Below are positions 35,850 through 44,718 of a stretch of 64,000 bases of DNA, in pieces (positions within the stretch are counted from its first letter, which is position 1; each line of letters opens with the position of its first letter). The translations under genes and the position numbers were made by a program. The notes beneath the pieces were generated by a model. That model did not search any database. It was not told where the DNA came from and saw only the letters and a program-made list of their open reading frames with translations. Origin of the DNA: Bin55 sp963664665. Lineage in GTDB: Bacteria; Pseudomonadota; Gammaproteobacteria; Pseudomonadales; Azotimanducaceae. Where the stretch lies: the NCBI GenBank assembly GCA_963664665.2, contig CAXXMH010000001.1, forward strand, positions 110,096 through 174,095. The letters are read 5' to 3'.

Positions 35850-37597
35850 GCCGGTCCGACGTCCTCTTGACTCAGTTCGCCGCGTTCGATGCGCGCGTTC
35901 GATTCGGCTTCGAATTTGCGACGCAGTAAGCCGCTTGGATCATCGGGGATTCGACGTAGCCACCGTTCATGGATTTCGCGCAACTCCCGTTCCTCGCTTG
36001 ACTCTGCTATGTCCGCGGGAGATAGACCGTTCGATTGATCGTCGGACTCACTTTGTTCTTGAGCTTGTTCTTCAGCGGCTTCTGCGTGCTCGGTCTCTTG
36101 TTCTTGACCTTGACGAGGTTCATCTTCGTTAGCCTGCGCGAGTTCGTGTTCTTGACCGCCTTCGTCCTGTGACTGCGAGTCCTCGGTGGCACTTGCCTGA
36201 TTGTCTTGGCTTTGCGTCTGTGAATCTGTACGCTCGCTCCCTTGCTGTTCTGACTCCTGTGGCTGCTGATCCTGACTTTGGTCAGCCCCATTTTCTTGTT
36301 GTTGTTCCATGGCTTCAAGGAGCGCTTCGATAACGGCTTTATTGTGTTTCGCGTCTTCGTGTTCTGAATTCCGTTGGAGAACGGCTTCGTATGCCTGCAG
36401 AGCATCGCTGAAACGTCCTTCCCAGGCTAGTGCGTTGCCTTGGTTGTACGAGGACTCAATAGACGGATTGTCTGAAAACAACTCGCCAGCTTCTGCGAAG
36501 TCGCCATTTCGATATTTCGCCACCCCGCGCCACTGTCGGTTATTGAAGAGTTCAGCTGCAACGTCGAAGTTACCGTTATCGTGAGCCTCTAACGCTTGCC
36601 GATCCTTAGGCACCCACAGATCTTCGAGCCAACCGGCTTCGGCGTGAACGCTGACTACGAGCAATACCACTACGAGACCGCCGCGACGCATCGAGAACGC
36701 GAGTAGTAGCGCAAGTGGCAAGACTAGGTAATAACCTAGATCATGCCAAACATCAAACGTCTGATTCTCGAGTAGTTCGGTCGTGGTGACGATTGATTCC
36801 GACAAAAGAAACTCAATGTCATTGTCAGTTGTTGTAATCGTCCTATATCGACCACCGGACACCATGGCGAAGTCACGAAGTAGCGCTTCATCAAGCGCGG
36901 CCTGCCGATTACTTGAATCCACTGCTTGCGTGGAACCAATGCCGAGGATCGAAATCGGATATCGACTGTCGGCAGTATCTCGTAAATCGCTGAAGTTCGT
37001 GATACCGTCGGTTAACAAGATGATTCGACCGCGCTCTTGTCCCAATGAATTGAATAGGTCATTTGCCAGTTCGATCGCGGCAGCAACATTGCTTCCTCGC
37101 ACCGGCATCATCTCCGGATCGAGAGAAGGCAGCAAATTTAGGATATTGCTCTTGTCGCTCGTCAACGGCGTGACCACATATGCGTCTCCAGCGTATACCA
37201 CAAGCGCCGACATTCCCTCGTCACGACGGGCGAGAATGTCAGTTACCTTGAACTTGGCTCGTTCGATCCTACTTGGTTGAATATCGGTCGATGCCATGCT
37301 CAACGTTAGGTCAAGTACGATGACGATCGGATCTTTCTTCGTCTCGACGGGTTGTGGTAACCGCTCGTACGTAGGACCCGCCAAGGCAAATGCAGCGCAG
37401 ATTACAGCGAGTGGGGGGAGAGCCATCGCAATACGCACTCGACTCGAGGATTTTGCCTCAATTAAGGCGTCGAATAGCGTATCTGAAATGACCTTGTGCC
37501 AGTTATTTGCTCGAAATGCGAAGCGAATTTGTGCCCACACCAATAGCGGCGCGACTAGTAATAGAAGCAACCACCACGGCCGGATGAAGTGAAACTC
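35843..37597 (-). CDS. BatB-type VWA membrane protein fused to BatC-type TPR region
   Basis: From ATG 37597 (MEFHFIRPWW; ATG 37615 overlaps the batA stop and is an alternative). Two membrane segments flank the start, a VWA domain (about 85-290) follows, another membrane segment near 300-320, a TPR region (FDVAAELFNNRQWRGVAKY, then YNQGNALAWEGRFSDALQAY) and a long low-complexity Gln/Glu/Ser/Asp tail (about 435-540). BatB and BatC are separate in many bacteria; here they are one protein. The metal site reads D-L-T-L-S instead of DxSxS, with Thr for the first Ser. Confidence 0.9.
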   Translation of the reverse strand, partial: EFHFIRPWWLLLLLVAPLLVWAQIRFAFRANNWHKVISDTLFDALIEAKSSSRVRIAMALPPLAVICAAFALAGPTYERLPQPVETKKDPIVIVLDLTLSMASTDIQPSRIERAKFKVTDILARRDEGMSALVVYAGDAYVVTPLTSDKSNILNLLPSLDPEMMPVRGSNVAAAIELANDLFNSLGQERGRIILLTDGITNFSDLRDTADSRYPISILGIGSTQAVDSSNRQAALDEALLRDFAMVSGGRYRTITTTDNDIEFLLSESIVTTTELLENQTFDVWHDLGYYLVLPLALLLAFSMRRGGLVVVLLVVSVHAEAGWLEDLWVPKDRQALEAHDNGNFDVAAELFNNRQWRGVAKYRNGDFAEAGELFSDNPSIESSYNQGNALAWEGRFSDALQAYEAVLQRNSEHEDAKHNKAVIEALLEAMEQQQENGADQSQDQQPQESEQQGSERTDSQTQSQDNQASATEDSQSQDEGGQEHELAQANEDEPRQGQEQETEHAEAAEEQAQEQSESDDQSNGLSPADIAESSEERELREIHERWLRRIPDDPSGLLRRKFEAESNARIERGELSQEDVGPAW

Positions 37598-37607
37598 CAT
37601 AAAAGTC

Positions 37608-38591
37608 TCAAACATAGCGTCTTGTGTAAAGCAGCCAAGTCAGTGCAAACAAGGCTAGGGCAAGTGCAAGCGGGTAGTGGTAGAGCGCGCGCATAGGACG
37701 TACGGTCTTGCCTTCGTTTTCGATTGGCTCGAGTGCGTCAATCTCCTCATAGATGGCGAGTAAGGCATTCAAATCGTCAGCTTTGTAGTACTTTCCGCCT
37801 GTCTTCTCAGCGATCTCCATCAGAAGCTCTTCGTCGACGGCGTCGGATTGACGTTGAAACGCCGAAAAAAAGCCTAGACCACCAGGTGGAGGAACGACCC
37901 CGATGGTGTAAATCGTGACATCAGACGCGATTGCAAGTTCTGTTGCGTCCGACGGATCGAGCTCACCGAAATTGTTGACGCCATCGGTCATTAGCACCAC
38001 AACTCGGTGGTCCGCTGGATGGTTCAGGATTTGCTTAATGGCCAATCCTAAAGAATCGCCGATCGCAGTCGAACGTCCAGCGATACCGATAGGCGCATCC
38101 TCGAGCATTCGACTCGCCGTGCTGACGTCGGGGGTTAACGGTACGTAGACATAAGGGAGACTGCCGAATAGCACGATTCCGATTCGATCACCGTCGCGTT
38201 TTTCGACGAAATCTTGTACAGCGTGCTTTACGACTGCGAGGCGTGTGTATTGTCGCCCATTGACGGTCATATCTGCTTGCCCCATGCTGCCGGAAATATC
38301 AATGGCAAGCACTAGATCGCGGCTGAGAGTAGGTAGTACCGTGGGTTCACCGGTCCATTGCGGTCTCGCAAGCGCCGTCGCTAATGACAACCAGGCTAAG
38401 CAAACAATGATGAATAGCAAGACGGAGCGCTGACTTGAACCGCCGCCGATTTCTTGTTGTACAAACGTGAAAGCTTCGACTTGTGGAACACTCAGCGCGG
38501 ATTCATTTGCCGCGCGAGGCGGTATCAGAAATCGGATTAGAAGAGGCAGCGCGAGAATCGCGAATGCCCATGGCCAGATCAGTTCGATCAT
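37608..38591 (-). CDS. batA: BatA-type VWA membrane protein
   Basis: From ATG 38591 (MIELIWPWAFAILALPLL), whose ATGA overlaps the DUF4381 stop. Two N-terminal membrane segments, a VWA domain with an intact metal site DISGSMGQADM and MTDGVNNFGELDP, and a C-terminal membrane segment (YHYPLALALALFALTWLL). 327 residues. Partner of the next gene in the operon. Confidence 0.92.
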   Translation of the reverse strand: MIELIWPWAFAILALPLLIRFLIPPRAANESALSVPQVEAFTFVQQEIGGGSSQRSVLLFIIVCLAWLSLATALARPQWTGEPTVLPTLSRDLVLAIDISGSMGQADMTVNGRQYTRLAVVKHAVQDFVEKRDGDRIGIVLFGSLPYVYVPLTPDVSTASRMLEDAPIGIAGRSTAIGDSLGLAIKQILNHPADHRVVVLMTDGVNNFGELDPSDATELAIASDVTIYTIGVVPPPGGLGFFSAFQRQSDAVDEELLMEIAEKTGGKYYKADDLNALLAIYEEIDALEPIENEGKTVRPMRALYHYPLALALALFALTWLLYTRRYV

Positions 38592-39094
38592 GCTGTGAGT
38601 GCCTTCCGAGACGGTGAGCGCACCACGCAAAGAGTTCGAGCTATGAGTTCATCAAGTCGCTTATCGAAGAATGACATAGGTCGATATCGAACCGTACCTA
38701 AGCACTTTCCAGCACTAGCGATGAACGCGTCATCGGCGAATCGATCGGCAAGCATGTTTAGCCACGGCAAACCATCAGCTTGCACGGCGCCTGGGACCGA
38801 CTCGACATCAATCAAAAGGTGTTTATAGATCCGATTGACTGCTGAAATAAACTCGTATTCGGAGAGTTGATCTTGATGGTATAAGTCGCGAAGTTGACTT
38901 GAGGTCTCGCGTATCTCGCGATAAGGTCGGTCAATCTCGTTCCGACGGTGCCACCACCAGATCAAACACACGATCATCGCGATCACACATAACGCAAGGA
39001 ACCACCAACCAAGAGGAAGCGGCCAGAACGGCGGTGATGCGGGTTCGTGGATGTCACGTAGTTGCGCAAGTGCTTGCGCGATTTGCTCATTCAT
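38588..39094 (-). CDS. DUF4381 domain-containing membrane protein
   Basis: 168 residues: an N-terminal Leu-Arg-Asp-Ile-His-Glu-Pro segment, PFWPLPLGWWFLALCVIAMI as the single membrane span (about 22-46), then a basic cytoplasmic part with YEFISAVNRIYKHLLI. This is the DUF4381 pattern found between DUF58 and batA genes. Overlaps both neighbours (8 and 4 bases), so it is translated within the operon. Confidence 0.88.
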   Translation of the reverse strand: MNEQIAQALAQLRDIHEPASPPFWPLPLGWWFLALCVIAMIVCLIWWWHRRNEIDRPYREIRETSSQLRDLYHQDQLSEYEFISAVNRIYKHLLIDVESVPGAVQADGLPWLNMLADRFADDAFIASAGKCLGTVRYRPMSFFDKRLDELIARTLCVVRSPSRKALTA

Positions 39095-39989
39095 CTAAGA
39101 CCACCGGCGCTACGTCATCAGTGGTGGAGAGAGAGGTAAAGCGGATACCTCGAGCTCGGCAAGCGTCGGCAAGGCGGGCTCGATGTGCATCAAAACGATC
39201 TGCGTAGTTCCGCTGGTTTCGCGTATTGCCGCTTGAAAATGTAATCCTGCGTAAGCCGTCGGTTACCGCGTAGGCACCGCTTGGGGGTAGGTTCTGTTCC
39301 AATGGGTCGTAGACGTGTATGAGCGAGAGCTCGTTGTGATTCTGAAGTACAAGGAGTTGTCGTAGATCGTTTTCATCAATCCCTTCAAAATCTGAAATGA
39401 ATACGATGCGATGGCCAACGGGCGTAGCCCGTCGAAGGTTCATTAATACCTTATGCCATGTTGGTTCATCCATACCGCTCTGGGATGAGGCACTAAGTTC
39501 ATTGTTTGCGTCAGAAATGGCGTGAAGCAGTCGAACAACGTTTAGTTTGCTACGAATAGGTTTCAGAATATCCACGGCGTTAGCCGCGATCACTACTCCA
39601 CCGACGCGGTCTCGCGCGTTCAGGGTTTGCCATGCAATCCGCGCCGCGATTTCAGCCGCGGCGACGCTCTTCAATCGAATCTGACTACCAAAAAACATGG
39701 ATCGACGCTGGTCGACCACAATCACAGTCGGTCGTTCTCGTTCTTCGTGAAAGATCTTTGTATGTGGTTTCTGTTTTCGCGCCGTGACTTTCCAATCGAT
39801 ATTCCGTACATCGTCACCTGCTTGATAGAGACGCACTTCGTCAAGGTCAATGCCTCGACCGCGCATACGGGACGCGAGAGTTCCTGAGTGACCACCCGTC
39901 GCGCGACGCTTACGACGTTTCGCGGTTGGCGCGGTTGCCAACCCGATTAAATCCGGGGCTGAGACATATACGCCGGTTAGCGACGACAT
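39087..39989 (-). CDS. DUF58 domain-containing protein
   Basis: 300 residues with the DUF58 signature GRGIDLDEVRLYQAGDDVRN, IDWKVTARKQKPHTKIFHEE and ERPTVIVVDQRRSMFFGS, where the last resembles a degenerate VWA metal site. Follows moxR by 9 bases. In this family it works with MoxR ATPases; molecular function unknown. Confidence 0.92.
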   Translation of the reverse strand: MSSLTGVYVSAPDLIGLATAPTAKRRKRRATGGHSGTLASRMRGRGIDLDEVRLYQAGDDVRNIDWKVTARKQKPHTKIFHEERERPTVIVVDQRRSMFFGSQIRLKSVAAAEIAARIAWQTLNARDRVGGVVIAANAVDILKPIRSKLNVVRLLHAISDANNELSASSQSGMDEPTWHKVLMNLRRATPVGHRIVFISDFEGIDENDLRQLLVLQNHNELSLIHVYDPLEQNLPPSGAYAVTDGLRRITFSSGNTRNQRNYADRFDAHRARLADACRARGIRFTSLSTTDDVAPVVLDE

Positions 39990-39998
39990 CTGAACGCT

Positions 39999-40982
39999 CT
40001 AGGTTAGCGGCACCTGCTCGACCATCGAATCGATGACATCATCGGTCGTGGTACCTTGAGCTTCCGCCTCGAAGGAGAGAATCAGTCGATGACGGAGGAC
40101 GTCATGAATGATCTCCAGCACGTCTTCGGGTACGACGTAGTCACGACCAGCAAGCCAGGCGATGGTGCGAGAACATTGGTCCAATGCGATGGTTGCTCTT
40201 GGACTCGCTGCGTATTCGACACCTTCGAGCCCGGACCTGGAGTGTGCGATTAGGTCGATGATGTATTTCTCTACGGGTTCAGCCATATGTAGTCGACCCA
40301 ACTCGTCACGAATTCCAAGGATTTCGTTTTCGCTAAGTTCGATAGGAGACGGCTGATCGACATTACCGAATTCCTCGCGCGCCAAGTTCAAAATGGCTCG
40401 TTCTTGATTCGCTGGTGGATAGTCGATCAGAACGTGCATGAGAAAGCGATCTAGTTGCGCTTCTGGAAGCGGGTACGTTCCTTCCTGCTCAATGGGGTTC
40501 TGCGTCGCCATAACAAGAAACAATCTTGGCAAGTTGAACGTTTCGCGACCCACGGTGACTTGCCGTTCAGCCATCGCTTCGAGGAGTGCCGATTGCACCT
40601 TGGCAGGTGCCCGATTCACTTCATCAGCGAGGACGAGATTGTGGAAGATGGGACCGTGTTGAAAGTGGAAACTACCTGTTTCAGGTCGATAGATCTCAGT
40701 ACCTGTAACGTCGCTGGGAAGTAGATCTGGCGTAAATTGAATGCGATGAAAATCACCGTCAATACACCGAGACAGTTCCTTTATCGCGCGAGTCTTAGCG
40801 AGACCCGGAGCACCTTCGACAAGCAAGTGACCACCACAGATGAGAGCGATCGTTAATTTCTTTGTTAATGCCTCCTGACCTACGATTCGTTGGTTCAGCC
40901 AATCGAGGGCTTGGTGGACCTTTTCGTAGGTTGCTCCGGTCTCCATGGACCCGATGCCGAGGGGTTCGTTTTGCGTTACCAA
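39999..40982 (-). CDS. MoxR family AAA+ ATPase
   Basis: 327 residues. Walker A GAPGLAKTRAI, Walker B LVLADEVNRAPAKVQSALLE, sensor ATQNPIEQEGTYPLPEAQ and the C-terminal lid SPRATIALDQCSRTIAWL. First gene of the six-gene operon moxR-DUF58-DUF4381-batA-batB/C-batD; MoxR proteins act as chaperones for VWA-domain partners. ATG 40946 is an alternative start. Confidence 0.95.
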   Translation of the reverse strand: MVTQNEPLGIGSMETGATYEKVHQALDWLNQRIVGQEALTKKLTIALICGGHLLVEGAPGLAKTRAIKELSRCIDGDFHRIQFTPDLLPSDVTGTEIYRPETGSFHFQHGPIFHNLVLADEVNRAPAKVQSALLEAMAERQVTVGRETFNLPRLFLVMATQNPIEQEGTYPLPEAQLDRFLMHVLIDYPPANQERAILNLAREEFGNVDQPSPIELSENEILGIRDELGRLHMAEPVEKYIIDLIAHSRSGLEGVEYAASPRATIALDQCSRTIAWLAGRDYVVPEDVLEIIHDVLRHRLILSFEAEAQGTTTDDVIDSMVEQVPLT

Positions 40983-40992
40983 TCTAGTCCTT

Positions 40993-41032
40993 TGTTGCTT
41001 AATGATGGCGCGTGTTGCTTAATGATGGCGCG
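40993..41032. repeat. Perfect 20-base tandem duplication
   Basis: TGTTGCTTAATGATGGCGCG occurs at 40993-41012 and again at 41013-41032 with no mismatch. It lies just upstream of moxR in the shared moxR/pyrD intergenic region, so it changes promoter spacing. The exact identity implies a recent slippage or duplication. Confidence 0.9.
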
Positions 41033-41082
41033 AAACGATTCAGGCGAGCTGGTGGCGCGAGAAAATATGCGAAGTTCAATTA

Positions 41083-41095
41083 TTGTCTATGACAA
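41083..41095. promoter_or_regulatory. Palindrome upstream of pyrD (candidate operator)
   Basis: TTGTC-TAT-GACAA is a perfect 5-base dyad with a 3-base centre, ending 17 bases before the pyrD TTG start and about 100 bases upstream of moxR. The location suits a regulator of pyrD or moxR. No matching known operator is recognised. Confidence 0.35.
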
Positions 41096-41112
41096 AAGTG
41101 ACGTAAATTAGT

Positions 41113-42129
41113 TTGGATTTCATCTTTCAGTGCGCTCGCTTGTTTCTCTCGGCGTTGGACCCCGAAACCGCTCACCTATTGACTTTGCGGGCGCTCCGGA
41201 TTCTTGGCCAGGTACGACGGGCAAATCAGCCACCAGGTGATACGATTGAAGTCGCTGGAATGAATTTTCCTAATCGTGTGGGGTTGGCAGCTGGATTCGA
41301 CAAGAACGGCGAAGCAGTCACCGGTCTGAATCAATTGGGATTCGGTTTCGTCGAGATTGGAGCCGTGACGCCATTGCCTCAATCTGGTAATCCCAAACCG
41401 CGCCTCTTCCGACTTGCGAACCATCGCGCCGTGATTAATCGAATGGGATTCAATAATGAGGGTGTCGAAGCACTCCGCAAACGGCTCCAGGAAACGCCAG
41501 GAATCAAGCCAACCTTGCTTGGGGTTAACCTCGGGATCAATCGTGATACGCCGCTATCAAAGGCGAAGGACGACTACCTGCAATGTATGAGATTGCTTTC
41601 CGATTTGGCAGATTACTTCACGATCAATATTTCGTCGCCTAACACACCAAAGCTAAGAGATCTACATGGTGACGCGCAACTGTCTGAGATGTTGAAATCC
41701 TTACTGGAGGAGCGTGATCAACTCATCGTTGATCAAGATCGACGCTTGCCTTTGTTTGTGAAGGTGTCTCCTGATCTCGAACCTACTTTAGTGCGTGAAC
41801 TTGCGCTCTGCATTCGGGAGGCGGGGTGCGAAGGTCTAGTTGCGACAAACACAACCACAGCGCGCGAAGGAATACGGCACCGATTTTCCGAGCAAAGCGG
41901 TGGACTTAGTGGACAGCCATTGTTCGAGAAATCGAGACAGACCGTCGAAACCGTCCGGGATACTGTCGGGGCAGACTTTCCTATCATCGGCGTCGGGGGT
42001 ATCTCGAACGGCAGTGACGCCATCGCCATGCGAAACGCAGGCGCTGACTTGATTCAGGTGTACACCGCATTGGTCTTTGAGGGACCAAGGCTTATTGACG
42101 AGCTCAAGACAGCGTTAGCAGATTCATAG
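41113..42129 (+). CDS. pyrD: Dihydroorotate dehydrogenase (quinone), class 2
   Basis: Peripheral inner-membrane FMN enzyme that oxidises dihydroorotate with ubiquinone in pyrimidine synthesis. The N-terminal amphipathic membrane-binding helix (FIFQCARLFLSALDPETAHL) marks class 2. Motifs: NRVGLAAGFDKNGEAV, NRMGFNNEGVEALR, LGVNLGINRDTPLSKAKDDY, INISSPNTPKLRDLH with the catalytic Ser, and IIGVGGISNGSDA. 338 residues. Start TTG 41113, directly after an in-frame stop, without a clear ribosome site. Confidence 0.95.
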   Translation: MDFIFQCARLFLSALDPETAHLLTLRALRILGQVRRANQPPGDTIEVAGMNFPNRVGLAAGFDKNGEAVTGLNQLGFGFVEIGAVTPLPQSGNPKPRLFRLANHRAVINRMGFNNEGVEALRKRLQETPGIKPTLLGVNLGINRDTPLSKAKDDYLQCMRLLSDLADYFTINISSPNTPKLRDLHGDAQLSEMLKSLLEERDQLIVDQDRRLPLFVKVSPDLEPTLVRELALCIREAGCEGLVATNTTTAREGIRHRFSEQSGGLSGQPLFEKSRQTVETVRDTVGADFPIIGVGGISNGSDAIAMRNAGADLIQVYTALVFEGPRLIDELKTALADS

Positions 42130-42238
42130 TTGAGAAGCTCTAATTACGTTTAATATCAATAAGTTATGTACTTTTCCTATCTCATACAAAATCCGCTAGA
42201 CACTTTTGTATTGACGATTCAGGCGACGTGACGCGGGT

Positions 42239-42266
42239 TTGTTAGGTGTGTTCGTAAATTTATAAT
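42239..42266 (+). promoter_or_regulatory. Candidate sigma-70 promoter of amtB
   Basis: A perfect -10 TATAAT (42261-42266) follows TTGTTA (42239-42244, four of six to consensus) with a 16-base spacer. It ends 25 bases before the amtB ATG. No sigma-54 type GG/GC pair was found, although amtB is nitrogen-controlled in many relatives. Confidence 0.5.
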
Positions 42267-42291
42267 CGCGCTAAATCAGTGACGAGACTTG

Positions 42292-43590
42292 ATGTTGTTT
42301 AGTAACAAGAAAATCTGGTGCGTGTTCGTTGCATTGCTGGCGACGCCGCTCATGGCAGAAAGCGTCGATAGCGGAGATACCGCATGGATCCTGACTTCGA
42401 CTGCGCTCGTTCTCTTCATGACGATTCCCGGCTTGTCGCTTTTCTATGCGGGGCTAGTCGGTCGGAACAACGTCTTAAGCATCTTAATGCACTGTTTCGC
42501 AATCACATGCCTGATGACAATTCTTTGGGTTTTGGTTGGGTACAGTCTTGCGTTCACGGGTAACGGCATCACGGTTGGCGATACGTCATTTCTCGGTACG
42601 CTCAATAACTTTCTCCTAGGCGAGATTAAAGAAGCAACCGTATCAGGCACGATTCCGGAATCGGTATTTGCCACATTCCAGCTGACCTTCGCAATCATCA
42701 CCCCAGCCCTTATCGTCGGTGGTTTTGCGGAGCGCATGCGATTTTCGGCGATGCTCATCTTTTCCGCGGTATGGTTGTTGATCGTCTACATCCCAATCAC
42801 ACACTGGGTGTGGGGTGGTGGCTGGTTAGGTGACCTCGGTTTCATGGATTTTGCGGGTGGTGCCGTCGTGCACATCACTGCGGGAACCGCCGCGATCGTC
42901 GCCGCTCTGTATATGGGGAGTCGAAAGGGTTATCCAGACTCACCAAATCTACCTCATAACGTACCGTTGACAGTAATGGGTGCTGGCATGCTTTGGGTCG
43001 GCTGGTTCGGCTTCAACGGTGGAAGCGCGCTGGCAGCCAATGGCGATGCGGCAATGGCTCTCACGGTCACGCACATCTCGGCTGCGACCGCTGCGTTCAC
43101 GTGGATGGTCGTTGAGTGGATACGCTTCGGCAAACCAACGGTGCTCGGCACGGTCACCGGCATGGTCGCGGGGCTCGGTTGTATTACGCCAGCTTCCGGC
43201 TTTGTCGGACCTGGCGGCGCGCTTGTGATCGGCTTCCTTGCCGGGTGGGCGTGTTTCGAAGCGACTGGCTTGATCAAGCGAAAGCTATTTATCGACGATT
43301 CGTTGGACGTATTCTCGGTCCACGGCGTGGGTGGCTTCCTAGGTGTTCTGCTTACGGGAATATTCGCAAGTTCTGCACTTGGCGTGTTTGGCGGTCAAGA
43401 AGATATCGAGATCGGCTCGCAGCTGGTCACTCAGTTGATCGGTGGTGTTAGCGCGCTAGTTTGGACCGCAGTTCTTACCTTGGTGATTCTCAAGATTGTT
43501 GACTTGATCGTCGGTCTGCGAGTAACCGAGGACGAGGAAGACGAAGGTTTGGATTTGTCGTCCTTCAACGAGAGAGGCTACACGCCTTAA
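42292..43590 (+). CDS. amtB: Ammonium transporter AmtB
   Basis: Trimeric inner-membrane ammonium channel. From ATG 42292 (TTG 42289 adjoins) the protein has a probable signal peptide (VFVALLATPLMA), eleven membrane segments, and signature residues: AGLVGRNNVLSIL, DFAGGAVVHITAGTAA with the first pore His and structural Asp, GMLWVGWFGFNGGSAL and DVFSVHGVGGFLG with the second pore His. 432 residues. It lacks an adjacent glnK, which is usual for amtB operons. A strong terminator follows. Confidence 0.95.
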   Translation: MLFSNKKIWCVFVALLATPLMAESVDSGDTAWILTSTALVLFMTIPGLSLFYAGLVGRNNVLSILMHCFAITCLMTILWVLVGYSLAFTGNGITVGDTSFLGTLNNFLLGEIKEATVSGTIPESVFATFQLTFAIITPALIVGGFAERMRFSAMLIFSAVWLLIVYIPITHWVWGGGWLGDLGFMDFAGGAVVHITAGTAAIVAALYMGSRKGYPDSPNLPHNVPLTVMGAGMLWVGWFGFNGGSALAANGDAAMALTVTHISAATAAFTWMVVEWIRFGKPTVLGTVTGMVAGLGCITPASGFVGPGGALVIGFLAGWACFEATGLIKRKLFIDDSLDVFSVHGVGGFLGVLLTGIFASSALGVFGGQEDIEIGSQLVTQLIGGVSALVWTAVLTLVILKIVDLIVGLRVTEDEEDEGLDLSSFNERGYTP

Positions 43591-43619
43591 AACTCTAGAA
43601 GCACTTATCAATAGTTGAA

Positions 43620-43651
43620 GGCGCGGTGCCGTGTGCGGCATCGCGCCTTTT
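43620..43651 (+). terminator. Intrinsic terminator after amtB
   Basis: A 12-pair stem (GGCGCGGTGCCG, 43620-43631; CGGCATCGCGCC, 43636-43647, one G-T pair) with a 4-base TGTG loop runs into TTTT. It stands 30 bases after the amtB stop, between amtB and the convergent SPFH gene. Confidence 0.9.
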
Positions 43652-43691
43652 CGTTATAGCGTACGAGAAACGTCTCGACCCAGCGGCGAGT

Positions 43692-44555
43692 TTAGTCCTG
43701 CTTTACGATGCCGTCTAAGTTAATTAGGGGTAGGGAGCTGCCACCATTAACAACCGGCAGTTTTCCGTCCCATTTCTCTGCATATCTCAACTCGATCAGC
43801 TCCGGGTTGTCGCGCAAGGCGGCTGCCTCGCGTTCAATTGCTTCTGCTTTCGCTACCGACTCCTGAGTGATCTGATAAGCCTCAGCATCAGCGGCTAATT
43901 TTCGTTCTTCTGCCGCTGCTTCTGCTTGTGTCACGCGGCGTAGCTTCTCATTTTCCGCTTTTAGCGCTTCTTGTTCGGCTTGAACCTTCTCTTCAATTGC
44001 CTTATTGAATTCCGGTGAGAAATCGAAGTCAGTGATAGCGACGTTGTCCAGGTTTAACGCGCCTTCTGCACCTTTCTGTCCAAGCGTTGCGTCGATGAAG
44101 TCCATAATGGCGGTCTGGATTTTCTGTTTTACTTCGGCCCGTTTCGTCACCAATTGCTCGGCTGTGTATTGAGCAGTCACAGACTTGACGGATTCTTGAA
44201 TCGCGGGCGCGATCACATTCGCTGCAACCGTATCAGATCGTCCGATCGACTGGAATGTTCTAGGTGCGACTGCGCCGATCAGTGAATACTGGACCGCGAC
44301 ACGCGTAGAGACGATTTGTAGGTCTTTTGATGCTGCTGTCGCAGCCGCGTCGGCTTTTTGCAGACGGACCGAAATTTCCTCAATGCTGTCAAGAAATGGC
44401 TTCTTCATATTGAAACCTTCCGGCAAAGGTACCGGTTGTACGGCGCCTAACGTTCGGATAACACCGACGTGCCCACTTTCAACTATGGTGAAAGCGCCAA
44501 ATAGGACAACGATGACTAGAAGGGCAACCACGCCGCCGGCGATTTTTGTGACCAT
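43692..44555 (-). CDS. Prohibitin-type SPFH/band 7 membrane protein
   Basis: From ATG 44555: one N-terminal membrane segment (KIAGGVVALLVIVVLFGAF), an SPFH domain (VESGHVGVIRTLGAVQPVPL to about residue 200) and a charged coiled coil (AIEEKVQAEQEALKAENEK onward, rich in A and E). 287 residues. This is the prohibitin branch, which forms large ring or cage assemblies on the inner membrane and often contacts FtsH-type proteases; no protease gene adjoins it. ATG 44642 would add 29 residues without family match. Confidence 0.88.
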   Translation of the reverse strand: MVTKIAGGVVALLVIVVLFGAFTIVESGHVGVIRTLGAVQPVPLPEGFNMKKPFLDSIEEISVRLQKADAAATAASKDLQIVSTRVAVQYSLIGAVAPRTFQSIGRSDTVAANVIAPAIQESVKSVTAQYTAEQLVTKRAEVKQKIQTAIMDFIDATLGQKGAEGALNLDNVAITDFDFSPEFNKAIEEKVQAEQEALKAENEKLRRVTQAEAAAEERKLAADAEAYQITQESVAKAEAIEREAAALRDNPELIELRYAEKWDGKLPVVNGGSSLPLINLDGIVKQD

Positions 44556-44718
44556 ATGAATATCTCTAATAGAGGGGAATTTCCGAATTCTAGGTTGTAT
44601 ATACGCGAGCGGGAGATCGGATTTGCGCCCCGCGGCGGACACAACTGGATCGGTTAGTTACGCCCAAAGAATTTACGCTCGGTCGATCTATAGGGACGTG
44701 TTTCGACGTTGCGTTTGA

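Noticed and set aside
36007..36330. Repetitive Gln/Glu/Ser sequence considered as a DNA repeat array or CRISPR
   Set aside because: It has no regular unit or spacing; it is the coding sequence of the low-complexity tail of the BatB/C protein.
36783..37280. Open plus-strand frame of about 165 codons across the batB/C gene
   Set aside because: Lies over a strongly supported VWA domain on the other strand; composition is Ser/Arg-rich as expected for a shadow.
42130..42291. Sigma-54 promoter before amtB
   Set aside because: No GG-N10-GC spaced pair was found; a sigma-70-like pair fits better.
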